NCBI GenBank assembly: GCA_029449245.1 | Contig: JANATF010000003.1 | Location: 1,240,001-1,304,000, forward strand | Direction of reading: 5' to 3' | DNA length: 64,000 nucleotides | Source: Mortierella alpina | Taxonomy: Eukaryota; Mortierellomycota; Mortierellomycetes; Mortierellales; Mortierellaceae | Part shown: positions 50,719 through 63,403 of the stretch, in pieces | How positions within the stretch are numbered: the first letter of the stretch is position 1 | How the letters are laid out: every line of letters begins with the position of its first letter | Program-made: the position numbers and the translations under genes | The notes under the pieces: model-generated | Databases searched by the model: none | What the model was told of the DNA's origin: nothing | Seen by the model: only the letters and a program-made list of their open reading frames with translations

Positions 50719-52653
50719 TTACTTACATAATTCTGCGCTTTGTGCGGAGGCGCTCGTGGCATCTTGGCTACCGAGAGCCTGATCGATGTCGAGGGCTTGA
50801 GGGGTTCCAGTCACAGGAGCTGGTTTTTTTAGTGTTGATGGAGGGGGCGTGAGCGCGAGTCTCCGGAACGGGGCGGGTGCTTGGCGGAAAGGATGCTGCA
50901 AGGTGGAGCCACCGGTGATTGCTATTGCGAGTGCGGCGTGGGGGTCTCGAGCCTTTTGAGTGTATCCGACCCTAAATGAAGGGCATTCGCTGTTCCTGCA
51001 TTCAACCGTCCCGTGGACCCGTACCATGACATCTTTACCGTTATGGACTCGACGTGCTCGCTCCAGTTCCACATCCTGGCTACAATAACAACACGTCCGT
51101 GACGTTCTGTACTCGTCCTTGATAATTGTGGGGACATGGGCCATGTGCTCGATGCGGAGTTTTCGTCCTCCTCGCTTTGAGTGACCCTTTATGCGGGCGC
51201 CAACAGCAGTCCCGGCGTCTCCTATAAACATGACAGGGAGCACTTTTGGGGCAGACTTTGGGCACAAATCCTGATGGCGGTAGATCTTGGTTTCTGGCTG
51301 ATTTGTGAGGTGGTGACAAAGGCATGCCGAGCAGAAGCCGTCAGTTGGGTCAGGGGTTGGTGAGGGGTTGCCTATCCAATGGACTGTAGACATCAACCTC
51401 TGCTAAGTTTGTTATCTCATATAAGTTGCAGTAATGTCGTGGTGTCGTACAAAGTTTCACTTACTGGGACCTGTCTCTGCCTCCGCGTGGTGGTCCTTGA
51501 TGAAGCGTCGCTCCGCCGCACCCAGCTTACTCCACGCTCGCTTCGTCCGTAATCTCACTGTCCTTCGGTCCTTCTGCCCGGCTTGTTCGAATTGCCTCAC
51601 TGTCCTTCTTATGCGCCGCCTCTGCAGAGACGCCTCGTTGACGGCTTCGGGGGTCATCGCCATAGAAAGTGAGTTCTTTTTTTCGCTGAGAGTCTTCACG
51701 GCTTGCTTGACCTCATCATCCGCGCGATCAAGGCGTCTGGTGCGTCTGAAGGCCATTTGAGTGGTATGGCTGATGGCATTGACTTGCGGCGCCGTTATGG
51801 TGTTGCATTCAGGAATGCGGCGCACTTCTGCCGGTGGAGTGTGTGAGGGAGTTGTGGGGTCTAAGCATCCAGAAAAAAGTATATTAGATATCAGCTTATT
51901 TTCCCACTCATTCAGCTGGGTGAAATATCAACATACCCGCGAGAATGCCAAAGTAATTTTGATGTTCAGCAAGAACTGTCCGCGACACTGCAACTGTCCT
52001 GCTCATTTTCACTAGTCCATAATCAGTACCGGAAAATACGACTTGTCTTTTACCGCGACAGTTTTGCAGCAGCGCGTCGATGTTGCTATGTGCCACATGT
52101 TACTCTATGGCGTAGCGATCCCAAGTAAATGTAGTGACCTTCGGCGCGGTGCTGGTGCTGGTGCTGGTGTTCCTGCTCCTTATGTCCCAGCTGGTGTTTC
52201 CGGCCTTGTCCAACTTATTCCAATAATACGATTGCTGGTTAAGCCGCTTCTGTTCCTCAACTAGAGGCACCATGGTCTTTCTCGCCTTCCTAACCGCTTG
52301 TCGGGTTTCTTTCAGAGCCTTGTACGCCATCTTGCTCCTATCTCTGTCCAATTTTCTACGGGCCAGCGTTGCGAAGTCATGAGGGCCGCCAGCACTTTCT
52401 TTTCCTCCCTGACCTTTCCTTGCATGGCCTTCTTTTCAGCAGAGTAATACTCGACCGCCGCCGCGATCGCGTCCCCAGTCATGTCAAGCTCTGCCAACTG
52501 GCGAGTCCAAGGGTTGCTACTTGGCTGCTTTTTTTGATGCTTCTTCCGGTCGACAACCTGGCTAGTGACAGGAAAGCCCCTCCTGTTTTCGCCGTGTACC
52601 ACAACTGTTCCTGTCAGTCGTACGGTGTCCTTGTCCACATACGTTAGCCTGGC

Positions 52654-52686
<33 letters not shown>

Positions 52687-55600
52687 TTGAGTAACTGGCG
52701 GCTGTCTCTTTTTTTTGATATCATGAAAAGAAATCAACTGAAAGTAACATACCGGTATCTGAAGCAAAGGCCGTGGCTCTTACACATGGATTCGATCTTC
52801 GAGAGGTTGAAAAAAGATGCGAATATTGACCGTTTCATTTCAAGTTCCTTTGGACTTGGTCGAGATGTGATCTGATTTCCAAATTGATCCTGTATGATGA
52901 AACGCCCTGCTTCTCCACTCACAAAGTCTCATATACACCCTCAGCACCGAGAGACAATGCGTGGGGCAGTCCTGCGGAAACTTGTGGCGAGACGCGTCTG
53001 GTAAACTCTGCATACCCAGTTATCCGGAGTACCGTGTTGGCAATCACGACAAGTGGGGCTCGGAGACAGACGTGGGCCAGGGAGTGCCTCGAGTTTTCGC
53101 CTTCGGTGCCAGGCCGCCTCCTCGGGATGTAAGGTCTAAGGGTATTCGCAAGCTTTGCGACGACATCACACTCCTCGTCAGTGAAATTGTTATCGCGGTG
53201 GCCAGTTTTACGGACCCATGCTCGGTTTATAGGACCACTGATGTTTCTCGACTCCAAAAGTGTCTTCAAGACGCATTGAAGGGATCTTAGACGTGCACGG
53301 AAAGGTTCTTTGGGTGCATTAGCATCTAGAGCAAGAAAAGGCATGAAGACACAAAGGTTAGTCTGCTGTATTTTGTTCAGATATTGGTCTTCACCTGGGT
53401 CTTGGTTCCACGAATACCTCTCGAATTGATTGTATGGGCGCCTGACAAGTCTCCTACTATAGAGTTGTCATCATCGTCCTCGTCAGAGTCCTCTTCGCAT
53501 TGGACTATCTCCCGCTCCGTTGATAGGATCTCGGTGCTTTGGGTGCTTCCTAGGGGCTGTAGAGTTGTTACGAATCGCAGCTGCGTCTCCAAAGACGGGA
53601 GGTGTGTCTGGATGCCGGGGAGAAGTTGCTTGGCGTTCAGATCCTTCATAAGACCGATAAGAGCGGGCAGTCGCCTTTGTAGGAGCTCTTGATTCCCTGA
53701 TTCCTAAAGTCCGAGAGCTCATCGAAAAGCGGCCTCCCTTTGGCCTTCCAGCGCGCTCTCGCCGCTTTAGCGCTCCCTATCCTCTGGGAAACCTGGGCCT
53801 GCTTCTTTTCAGACATGTTTTGTTTCTGTTCTCTGGTCCTCTTCTCCCTATGTGGTGCCAAGTTCAGTCGCAATAAAATCCGGAGCAGATAGTCGAACGA
53901 TTTCGTGTAAATACTTCCCTCCCACATATTGCAGAAGCTCGTATTGAGTTCTCGGATCGCCTCGGTAATAGTGTATGCCAGGCCACCCGGAGCTTTCGGC
54001 AGTTGACAGTCTGGGCTCGCTATGGACTGTACGAGGAGCTCTCATATCGGATGCTTGAGCTTGCTTGCCGCATTTGTTCCTCGGACACCGAGAAAGCTCG
54101 CATGAAGGTACTGCAAGAACCCTTGGGATTGCACGAGCGCCAAAACCTTGTCGTCGTCAGCTCTAGCTCGACCCTCCATTCCTCTCGCGATGGCATCTTG
54201 CAGGCCATCAGGGATGATGGCAACTTCGAGCTGTGGAGTGACATAGTCGGCTCTCGACTGGAAGCCATTCGGTAGCAGATTCGTTACGTCAAATATCCTA
54301 GAATCTTCTGGATCAGCTCCCCAGCTGTTGCAGTACATATCTCCTGCCGCAATCTAGTATGCCCGTAAAAATGTTAGTATTGCATGGGGGATAAAAGGAT
54401 GCGCATAGAGAGCGAGCGCTATTAGTGACTCACCGATAGGATGGCCTTGTGTAGCAGAGCCGACAGTTCTGCGATGTCGTCGGTCAAGGCGCACTGCTTG
54501 TACTCGAGACTCTCCACAATCTGATCCTGCATATGGGCAAGGTCGTCTCTAAGAATGGACTTGAGGGTCACAGTACAGGTCCTCAGGTTCTCCTCCTTCT
54601 CCTCGTTCTCCTCATCATCGTCCAGACTGTTCTCATCATCTCGCCAGGATGGTTCCTGTCGTCACCCTTGCCGGTCCGCTCAAGATTCTCCTGCAGCTTC
54701 TTTTTGCCTTTGGCTTTCTTACACTTCTCGGCATCCTCATCCACTTTTTTCTTGGCATCCACCATTGCCGTATCCCATAAAAAAGGGAACCTGTCCTCCA
54801 CGACTCTCTTGTACATATCGATGTTGTTTTTAGCATCCGTTTTGTGAATAGCCAGAACTCGTTTTGCATCAAAGGCATCGTCGAGGCTGTGAGTTGACTT
54901 TAGGCGGGCAGCAGCAATATCAACCGTGCCTCTTGGCAACCTAGCTCTGGAAGCCTCCTCATGGTAGAGTCTCTGATATTCCATCTCTTGCAGCTGCTCC
55001 ATCGTTTGCTCAGCTGGGGGTTGCTTCTTCAAAAGTCCTTCCGCGACAGGTGTAATGATCTGATTCAGTCGCACCGAGCTATTTTATTCATGCCAAAAGT
55101 CAGACATCGGTGTACGTTCATAGTGATACCTTTGTCCAGTAGTCTCTTCACTTACCAGGCGTACTCGATAGCATCTCGGCACGCATCCTTGCCCACTTCT
55201 CTCCTTTGAGATGCCCTTCTTCCCTCTGTTCGAGCCGTGGCCGCTGGGTGACTCTGACAGGGGCGGGCGGAGAGTCCTCAATCATTCTGTTAAGCGGAGG
55301 GGTACGGGCCTTGTTCATCACCAGGAACTCACTTGTTGAGTGGTAAGAGTCGATGCGATGAAGGAAACCGATAACGGCATGGGAATGTTCTGGTGCAAAC
55401 ACATGGGGCCTTGCTCGAGTCGAAACCAAGACGATCGTAATATTGAGTCTCCTTGAGAGGTGCCAGAGAATGAGTCGACTGCGGGGGTCTATGGCCATAC
55501 TTTCTCCAGGTCCAAGTACTAGGTGAAATTGAGGAGGAGGAGGAGGAGGAGGAGGCGGCGCTTGGGCTTTGATGTTGTTGTTGAGCAAAGTATCCGCGAT

Positions 55601-55858
55601 ATAGCGTGCAAGGCCCTGGGATTCGCAATCCACGACGACTCCATGGTCCAGAAGACCTTGTAGCGTTTTCCTTTGATTCTCATTGTGGGCGATGCATGAA
55701 GGCTGGCGGCAAACTGCTAGTAAACGAACTGCAAGGTCTTCGTCTTTGGTATAATATGTGGGGACACTTCTCATCCACTCCGGGTCGTCGAGGACGACGG
55801 GCCCGCATGGGCGTAACGGAGGTGGGTCTGGCGGCGCGAGGTCTGGCGATATATCCAT
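50719..55858 (-). pseudogene. Fanzor (eukaryotic TnpB-like RNA-guided nuclease), decayed
   Basis: Seven exons can be traced: 55858-55156, 55078-54434, 54353-53418, 53325-52753, 52648-51937, 51860-51465, 51383-50719. Signatures in order: a long N-terminal region; a RuvC-I strand with S-G-T-D-Y-G-L (about 52013-52033); F-I-G-D-A-G-T-A-V-G; D-E-Y-R-T-S followed by a zinc ribbon with C-x2-C and C-x4-C (about 51000-51117); and RuvC-III as R-D-P-H-A-A-L (about 50925-50950). Fanzors are OMEGA-type nucleases that cut DNA using an RNA from their own 3' end and usually ride on transposons. Breaks: a frame change near 54640; TGA at 54042-54044; frame changes near 53660, 52925 and 52390; TAA at 52100-52102; and the canonical GTAAGT donor of exon 1 is out of phase. 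Catalytic motifs survive, but a full protein cannot be made. The family call is strong for the C-terminus and moderate for exon 1. Confidence 0.82.
52655..52684. repeat. 30-nt poly(A)/poly(T) run inside a Fanzor intron
   Basis: On the gene strand it is a pure T run directly upstream of the splice acceptor at 52650-52649, in the polypyrimidine position of the 104-nt intron 52752-52649. Confidence 0.85.
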
Positions 55859-57040
55859 TGCTAAAGATTGATGGCGGATGGGGTGGATGAAAGAGAGCGC
55901 GCAGGACAAAAAATGGTATATGCTCAAATCTTTTAAGGGCGACTTTGAGTTTATTCCCCTGAAGACAGCATCATGTAACACGCCAGCCAGTGTTTAGGGC
56001 GCCTTTTGCTGGAGACTGGATTGACTACGACGCCCGCTTTCGCGACCTTCAAGGACTGGACATGCCCTTTCGTCGCATACAGCGTTTTATTGAGGCTTTC
56101 TATGCGCTAATGTCAAAAAAAACTGCTGAGGTCAAATTTGAATTGAAGGTACCAAAGGGGATTGTTTCTTGACTCAAATGTAAAGGAATGCTTCCCCTGA
56201 AAAAGAGGTTACGGGGCCAGCGCTTGCTCCTTGCACAGGCAAAGTGGTGTCGCTGAACAAGACCTGGGGATGCGTTTTCGTTGATTGCTATGAAAAAAGT
56301 GAGATTCAGAGGGTGATGCGAAATGAGAATTGGCAATGGACCCATGAGAATACCGTGCTGTGAGAAAAACGCTTTCACTTGTACTAAGTAAACCAGGCTT
56401 CTCAGGAGAGTGAGGGGATGCGTTTTTCGATGCGCTTGCTCAGTGTCGAGATGGCGTGAAATGAGGGGATCTTTACAGGGATGTAACTCAGCAACGATAA
56501 GGGCTAGAAAGAATCGGAGAGTGAGGGCCTGAACTGCAGAGGATCGTCCATGACTATGTTCGTCGTGGAAAAGGAGAAAGGCGTTGGGCAAAGTTGCCTT
56601 TAACAGACTGCTGTAAGAGTCACTGTTGTACAGACTCATTTATCTAAGCGCCCTTCCTTTTAACTTCAGGAGACTTAAGCATAATGCTGCATCCTTATCA
56701 CAAAAAGGGGTTCATTGGCTATATGCTACTTCTCTCTCTCTCTCTCACTCTCACTCTCTCTCTCTCGCAGAATATGCTTGTACGGATTCTTATTTGCAGC
56801 TCTCCTTCTTCCTTCCCTTTTCCCTCCTTGTTAATTTTCCTCCATGCATCTTGAATCCGTCCAGACGTTTCAACACCGACCAGAGTTCATGTAGGTTTTC
56901 TGTGTTTGTGGTGCTTGAACCAGGCAGTTGAGCGAGGCAGCTGGCCAACCCTTTCGCCTCCAGTTTTGAAGACTAGTCATCATCACCCAACAAGCCTATA
57001 GGCCCTGCGATACACCATATCGAGGTTGACTCGCTTGACA
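55859..57040. other. Intergenic between Fanzor relic and arrestin-like gene
   Basis: Divergent promoter space of about 1.2 kb. There is an open stretch at 55990-56172 without ATG or recognisable product and a CT microsatellite at 56731-56766. I see no certain gene. Confidence 0.45.
56731..56766. repeat. CT/CA-interrupted CT microsatellite
   Basis: Tandem CT units with three CA interruptions, about 275 bp upstream of the arrestin-like start codon. Confidence 0.85.
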
Positions 57041-60000
57041 ATGACAGAGGAGGTTCACAGCGATGGTTCTCCTCAAGCAGAAGACCCTCTCTTACACGAC
57101 AAGGTCGATGGCGCACCCACGGCCTCAGCCATGGGTCCAGTGGATAGCATAGGACTTGCTGCAGGTTCTTTGCAAGCTTTACACTCTCCAGCGGCATTAA
57201 CGTCTGAGAGTGTAAGGACAACATCACCCCAACTACAAGTAGGTCCGTATACAGATGTCCCTCCGTGTCGAGAAGCGGAGGCGAGCCTGATGTCGGATAT
57301 CATCCATGTCTGTGGATCGAGCGAGGTCATTCTCCAGAGTGACGGCCAGCTCAATTGCGAATGTCCAAAGCCATCACCTCGGCATCGAAGCACCACAGTC
57401 GACCTAATTCAGCATTCGCTTTCCAATGGACCCTCGAGCCACTTTGACGCCCCGTCGTTCCAGACCCCTGGGAGCAGACAAAGACACTCCACAAAGTGCG
57501 CTATGGCAGAGTCCTACTCTACCATGCGCTTGACTTGCAATCAAAGTGCTGAGCAACTTGCAACAAGGTTCACTGGTGCGGACAAAGATCAGGAAACGCT
57601 GCACAACTGTCGTATTAATAGTAACGGCCGTGACGCTAAGTGCATCGATAAGAAGCAGCATCTCAGCGAAACCTCGATCCCTGATCGGCCCACTCCTCCA
57701 CCTGCAACATTGGTTTCCACAACAGCGTCGTCTTGTTCGTCCTTGGCATCGTCTCCCAAATTTGGCGGGCAGGAGCGACATCTTTCCATGCTACAAAATT
57801 CAAGTGCTGCTTGGACGAGTTGTCCTGACTTTCAGCTTCAGTTCTCCTCACACCAAACTCGACGATACTCGCAGCTCCGACGTTCCCGTAGTCTACCATC
57901 GTCTGTTTCCTCACAAGCCGCTTGTTACGAAGAGCGTGATGGAGAATGGTCTCCGTTAATGCCCAGTGTACCTGGCTCTGGGTGCACAAATGGAACACCA
58001 CGTTCGTCCTATTCAGAGGCACATGGCGCTATGAATGCCTCACCAATATCATCCGTCTTCACGGAACCTCATCCTTCATTCTTGCGACCACCTGTCACAA
58101 GGTCTAGGGGCAAGTCCTTACTATCGCCTGTTCAGCTCTATGCTCTCCGCCGGAAGCTCGAAACCAAGGCTGTCAGCATCAATGATAGCGGCTTTGGCAA
58201 AGGCGCACTCGGCTATCTGGGTCAAAAAATCATTAAAGGTGGGAAACAAAGAGTCAGCGACAGTCATGACAGCTCACATCTGTCCAACATCGCCAATTCA
58301 TCAAAGACGCGCTGCGAACACGGCACGAAAAAGTCGCCACTCACCAGTAGCGCACCCGTGCTCGTCTTTCAACCTCACGACACCGAAATCTCCACGCTTC
58401 GCTCGTCAGTCTCAGGCAGACTTATCCTCCTGGTCCCACAGGTACATGGCCAACGTTTCCAATTTGTCTCATTAGTGCTGCATCTTCGTCTGAAAGAGTC
58501 GATCACATGGACGCGACAGGACCTGATCTCGTTTGAAATAGAGAAGGAGCACTGGGCCCAAACAATTTGGGAGAAGAAAGTGATACTCCCTTTTCAGGAT
58601 CGACAAGTGGAGGAGGGAATAAGGCATAGATGTAGTCCCTATCTCTCGTCCGCGGCTGCAGTAATTGCTTCAACTGCCCCAGCTGTCCCTACCATGCTAT
58701 CTCCGTTCACAGCGACCGATCACCCTTCACCGCATGTCGCTAACACGGCGTCTCTGTCATCCCTGTCAACAAGACCCCGTTCTGCTTCGGATATAAATCG
58801 AGAGAGCCATGCCGAATCGCTGCCTCCGGACACTTCAGTACCGACAATGGATGAATGGCGGTGGGAGTGGCTTATCCCAGTGAGCAAATACGGAGCGCGA
58901 CCCGAGAGCTTTGAAGGCGCGATGGGTATGGTCTGGTACGAGCTGGAGGCCAAGTGTCTCTTCCGATGGGACAAGATTGATGAGAATGGCCAAGTCATCT
59001 CAGTGGGCAATACAAATTCGACAGTTCAAGCCGTTGATACTCCTCAAGCCCTGAGGTCGTCAAATCGCAACTGTAGCAAAGGGCAAGTCAAGTCTCAGTT
59101 AGGATCAATCAAGATGCTGAAGGGTCTGGGAGGTACTATAAGTGGTCTAACAGGTGCACTAGACACATGGAAATCCCGAACGTTTCTAACGGCGTTTCAT
59201 CTACCTCTCCTTAGCCACGACGAACTCCGCAAAGTCGATTGCCACTGTCTTTGGGAAGCTTAGAGCAGGAAATAGGGATGGAGCAGAAAGCAAGGGGAAG
59301 AAGACGCCGCATGCTGTTGGCGACTTTATCCTCGGGACGCAGCACGACGAATATATGAAGGAGAGCATCAAAAAATCCCAGCAGGCAGCGACAGCAGCAG
59401 CAGCAGTGACAACAGCAAGAGAGCTCACAAGGAGTGTCAATGACGATCAGAATGGTGTGGGAAGTACAGCCTTATTATCAGTACAAAAAATTACGAACCC
59501 TAACGATGTGGATGGCACAGGAGAGACTCGTCCATCTGAGATCCCCCAACCTATACCCTTTCTAGTCCGAAAGGTCATCAAACTCCATTTCAACCGGTCA
59601 CCACAAGGACCATCCTCTAATGCAGGATACTTTCTACCCCCTCCTATAATGTCCTTACCAACCCTTCCCAGTACGCGAAGACTGAAGGCCATTATACCTG
59701 GGGCAAAAATCCAGGTACATATCCAGGTGCCATCCGTCATCCCTATACCTGGTTATGCCCAAACATCCCTTCTAGTGCCAAGTCCCAAAACTGGTGGATT
59801 GGTCCCCAAAGTAAAGCGCTGTGATGGTGGAGGTGACCCTGGACTGCTGGGTACGGGAACAGCGTTCAGAGATCAGTATATCGGACACTGCGTCGGCAAG
59901 GACGCCAAAATGAGCCGACCTCCCAGTCGTCTGGACCCCCGATACCCAGATAGTTTCCAGGTAGCACTCACAATCCGCAAGCTTACGACGCACGATATTA

Positions 60001-62522
60001 ACAAGAGCGACATCTTAAGGAGACGGTACGAAAACGCGGAGGTGGCAGCCAAGACCATGGCGAATCACGCAAACAGCAGTAACAGAGAAGAGGGTGGTTT
60101 GCAAGGGCTACCTCGAACATGGCTTTTGAGTGGTACCTGTACAAAGTCCAATCAGTCCAGCTATGAATCTGCTCCCAGGTCGGGAACAGTACCTTGCAAA
60201 TCAAATAGGGCCGCCGCAGCTACATGCACCACACCTAATTTGGAATGTAGGGAACAATATGAGAATGCCGGAAAGGTTTGCAGGAGAGAGATCCGGGTTC
60301 GCCAAATCAAGTGCGAGTTTTGGCAAAAGGAGAGCTGCAGGTGAGTGCAAAGCTCGCAGGCAGTGTGGAGGACGCAAATATATAATAAGAAGGCATACTG
60401 ACCAACGCCTTCATATCCTTTTAGAATTCCTACGGATGACGCTCCTTCTCGCTCAATCAAGTTTCCGCTGGCACCTGTGTTCATATACTCTGAAAAAGAG
60501 CACGAGAAGGAACGGATTCGTGAGATGGCCGCATGTAATCATAACCCCGCCCGCTGTATTCCTCTCGATTCAACAGATGGCACAACATCGTTGCTGTCCC
60601 CACCTCAAGGCTCGGCGATCTCGACGAGCCGTATTTGTGATGATGGAGGCATGTCGGCGCCGATAATTCCTGCCGCAAAGTGTGCTACAACCACCGATTG
60701 CTCGCATAATCCATCACCATTGAAGCCACCACCTCTTCTCAACGCCGGTGAGAGAAAATGTTCGCTTGGGTCCATCTTCTCTACGAGTTTGCAGCGATCG
60801 GCGTGTTCTTCGCTAGGCATGACACCTACATCCGCCGTCTTGAATCCAAGCTATACCTATCCGTCGCCAGGGACGAACCACCCGTTTATGCTGTTGATAC
60901 CGGTTCCACTGGATTCTCCAAAGCTACGGCAGACGTATGACTGGCCGTCGTCAAATATGCCCTCGCCCATAATACCTTCGGCGTACGACTACGCAATGCC
61001 CGGCAGTTTGATTTCGGAGACTGGGTTGGGGCAGGGATCTGAGTTTGACTCGACTTCTCAGTCTACGACTCACGACACGGGGGAAACAGACAGTCGCGGA
61101 GCAGATGGACACATGTCTCCAACCTTGGCAAACACATCCGCTACTAAGGCCAGGATTGTGGTCAAGCATCACTTAAGCTTCAGACTGTCAATCGATGTTT
61201 TCGAATATGAGGGCGAATTCGAACAAGAGGACATGGACCTGGAAGCGATCGAGTATCAGCAACTCCAGCGGGCTAAGGGCCTTCAGGCGTTGTCATTAAG
61301 GCCCCACAGTAGGCCGACTGATAATTCTGAAATGGGATTGCAGGATTTGGAGGAGCATTGCTCCACACTGGAGGAAACAATGTGCTCCGGACGTCTCAAA
61401 GGAGAAACTGAAGAACAACATGCTCTTGCCAACAACTCTGCGGTTGCATCAGGGTTATCGCCTCTCCCGTTCGAACTCACTGGCGTCAACGAATTGAACG
61501 GAAACAGTGTTCGACACTATTCTCAGCCTGCACTGCCCATTTTTAATTCAGCGGCTGGCTTGTTAGACTTGGATCAAGACGATGGATGCCTGGTACAAAA
61601 ACCTCCATCGTCGAGGTTAGCATGTGCCCTGCCATCTCAGAGATGCGGATCTCAAGGCTCACTTGAGACAACTGGGAGTAATTACAGCAGCAGTAACGGC
61701 ATGGCTAACTCGGAGAATCTACTGAGAGCTCACACGTGCAACAATGTCAGTGGTACTAGCGGTGGTGGAGCTTCTGCGTTGCACCCGCTCGCGGATGCAT
61801 CAAGTGGAAGTGGTGGTGATCATGGAGGAGGGTCTGGAGGCCTTATGGCCGGGGCCATTGGGGCTCTTAAAAAAAAGGCTTCCTTCTCTGGCCTTGCACA
61901 TGCTCTGGGGACAACAGCAACATCACTGGCGGCACATCATCCTCGACAACAGCCCTCTCAGGCGTCAAGCAACCAGAGTCGCGTCGATGTCCGAAAACTA
62001 AAGGATTTTGTCATCCGAGTACCTGTCACAGTCGTGATTCAAGTTGATGAGCAAGGTAGAGCTGTTGGAGCTCATGGGACGACTGGGAGCTGCAATGATA
62101 TCCGTTGCGAGGATATGGGTCTCGGCCAAAAGGACGTGTCTAGCACCTTGCTGCGCCAAAGCCATGCGCCAGATGAAGAAACATCAGTTTCAGGCTCTGC
62201 AGTTGCAACCAACCTCGCTACAACAGCGAGAAGTGTTGTGACAGAACCATCTGCAGGGAGGAGCGAAACAAAGTTTAGAAATGCCTTGGAGAGAACGGAA
62301 GCTCGTTCTTGCCTCAGCAAAATTGCCGCGCCAATGGGAGCATCATCCATGACACGGTCGGAGGAGCTTGTGGCGTCTTCGTCAACACTACATTGGAATG
62401 ACGGACTTTGGCTCGAACGGGAAAGCGATCAGCGTGTATCTAGCCTCGAGCATGCAGACGAGGAGTTCAGTGACGATTTTATTGTCGTGGATGCAGAGGA
62501 AGTGGACGGCAACGAACTTTAA
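57041..62522 (+). CDS. Large arrestin-like adaptor protein
   Basis: Three exons, 57041-59153, 59215-60340 and 60425-62522 (5337 nt, 1778 residues). The second junction is clear (GTGAGT...TTTTAG with CTGAC). For the first, donors at 59154 and 59133 both keep the frame. About 450 Ser-rich residues precede an arrestin-N-like block with R-L-I-L-L-V-P and, further on, W-R-W-E-W-L-I-P and S-F-E-G-A-M-G-M-V-W-Y-E-L-E-A. The C-half pieces (V-K-H-H-L-S-F-R-L-S-I and D-F-V-I-R-V-P-V-T-V-V) fit the end of an arrestin C domain split by long disordered, Ser-rich inserts. Arrestin-like proteins recruit ubiquitin ligases to membrane transporters or receptors. No PPxY motif was identified with certainty. It is much longer than yeast ARTs because of the inserts. 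Confidence 0.75.
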
Positions 62523-62604
62523 AGTAGTGGCGACGATTACGCGGCACAATATTGGGCTCAATTAAGAAGAAAAAAGTGTCTCTCCAAGCGCATATTTCAT
62601 TCCT
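62523..62604. other. Convergent gap between arrestin-like gene and CRN/Fanzor relic
   Basis: 82 bp with an A-rich stretch; probably overlapping 3' ends. Confidence 0.4.
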
Positions 62605-62945
62605 TTACTCGATACGGCAGTTTTCCGACTTGCCATGCCAAATACTGTCAGAAAGACTATGGGGCCACTCCACGTGGCGCTTGGGAATGTGCTGTGGTTG
62701 TGAGATGAAGTCGGACTCCAGGTCATAATATCTACAGAGGACGTCGAGCCTGCGTCCCTCTCTGAGGAGCATGAGAACCGCCCGGGACATGTTCATGGCG
62801 GCGGTGTGGTCTCTGTCTCTCTGAAATCCGCAGCCAGGGCACTTGAGGCTGCGGCCTTGCCATCACAGACAGACTCACAATGGCAGCAGATTTTGGATGT
62901 TCGGAACTCGTCAACGCAAACGACGATCATATTCAGTGCCTGGGC
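62605..62945 (-). pseudogene. Fanzor-like zinc ribbon and RuvC-III fragment
   Basis: Minus strand from 62945: V-D-E-F-R-T-S-K-I-C-C-H-C, then after a frame change near 62855-62865, C-P-G-C-G-F and R-D-R-D-H-T-A-A-M-N-M, and a tail to TAA at 62605-62607. The pattern C-x2-C...C-x2-C followed by R-D-x-x-A-A-x-N is that of TnpB/Fanzor C-termini. It is not a copy of the relic at 50719, whose second pair is C-x4-C, so it is another lineage. RuvC-I and the upstream part are missing. An acceptor-like CTATAG lies directly before the first codon. Confidence 0.72.
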
Positions 62946-63066
62946 CTATAGCACAAAACAGGGTTGAGCATGGGAAAAGTTGCCTGGGCTCTGGTACATT
63001 ATGCAATTGGAGGAATGAAATAAGGTTAATACGGTGTGACTGAGAGCAAGCGCGTTTGCACTTTAC

Positions 63067-63403
63067 CTTGAAGAGGGCGTTGAACGATGACATGAATAGT
63101 GTTCTTGGGCGGCTTGTTTCCAACACGCCACGCGTCGCTCTTAGTTTCTTCTTGTCCTTGTTGTTGAAAATGCCAAGCACAATAGGGATTTCGTTGCCGT
63201 TGTCGTTGTCGTCGTCTGGAATGGAGACACTCCAGAGTGTGAGCTTGTCGGCATCAACATCCTGAGAGTCGTTGTTTCTTCTTGATCTTGATGAGCTCCT
63301 TGAGGTCGCCGATTGTCTTGGAGGACTCAATCCCGACAGGGAACGCGTTGAATGTTGGCTCTCCATCAACAAGACAGAGCAAGATCAGGAGATTGTCGGT
63401 CAT
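63067..63403 (-). pseudogene. Crinkler (CRN)-type N-terminal domain, frameshifted
   Basis: From the ATG at 63403 the frame gives a ubiquitin-like CRN header: L-L-C-L-V-D-G-E near the start, an F-P-V strand, K-T-I-G-D-L-K-E-L-I-K, then D-V-D-A-D-K-L-T-L-W-S-V-S-I-P. These correspond to the header of Crinklers of oomycetes, chytrids and Mucoromycota, proteins thought to be host-directed or nuclear effectors. One frame change sits near 63270-63283 and another near 63100-63115, so no intact product is possible as read. GTAAAG at 63066-63061 would be a donor at the usual end of the header. The next recognisable coding piece is the Fanzor fragment. Confidence 0.75.

Noticed and set aside
53326-53395. 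Fanzor intron using the GTGAAG donor at 53394
   Set aside because: It breaks the reading phase, whereas the GTATTC donor at 53417 keeps it; the lesion count therefore does not include this site.
55990-56172. Possible small gene upstream of the Fanzor relic
   Set aside because: About 60 codons without ATG, recognisable motif or splice context.
59133-59153. Alternative first intron of the arrestin-like gene starting at 59133
   Set aside because: Not excluded, as both donors keep the frame; I kept 59154 because it preserves seven more residues of the conserved region. RNA-seq would decide.
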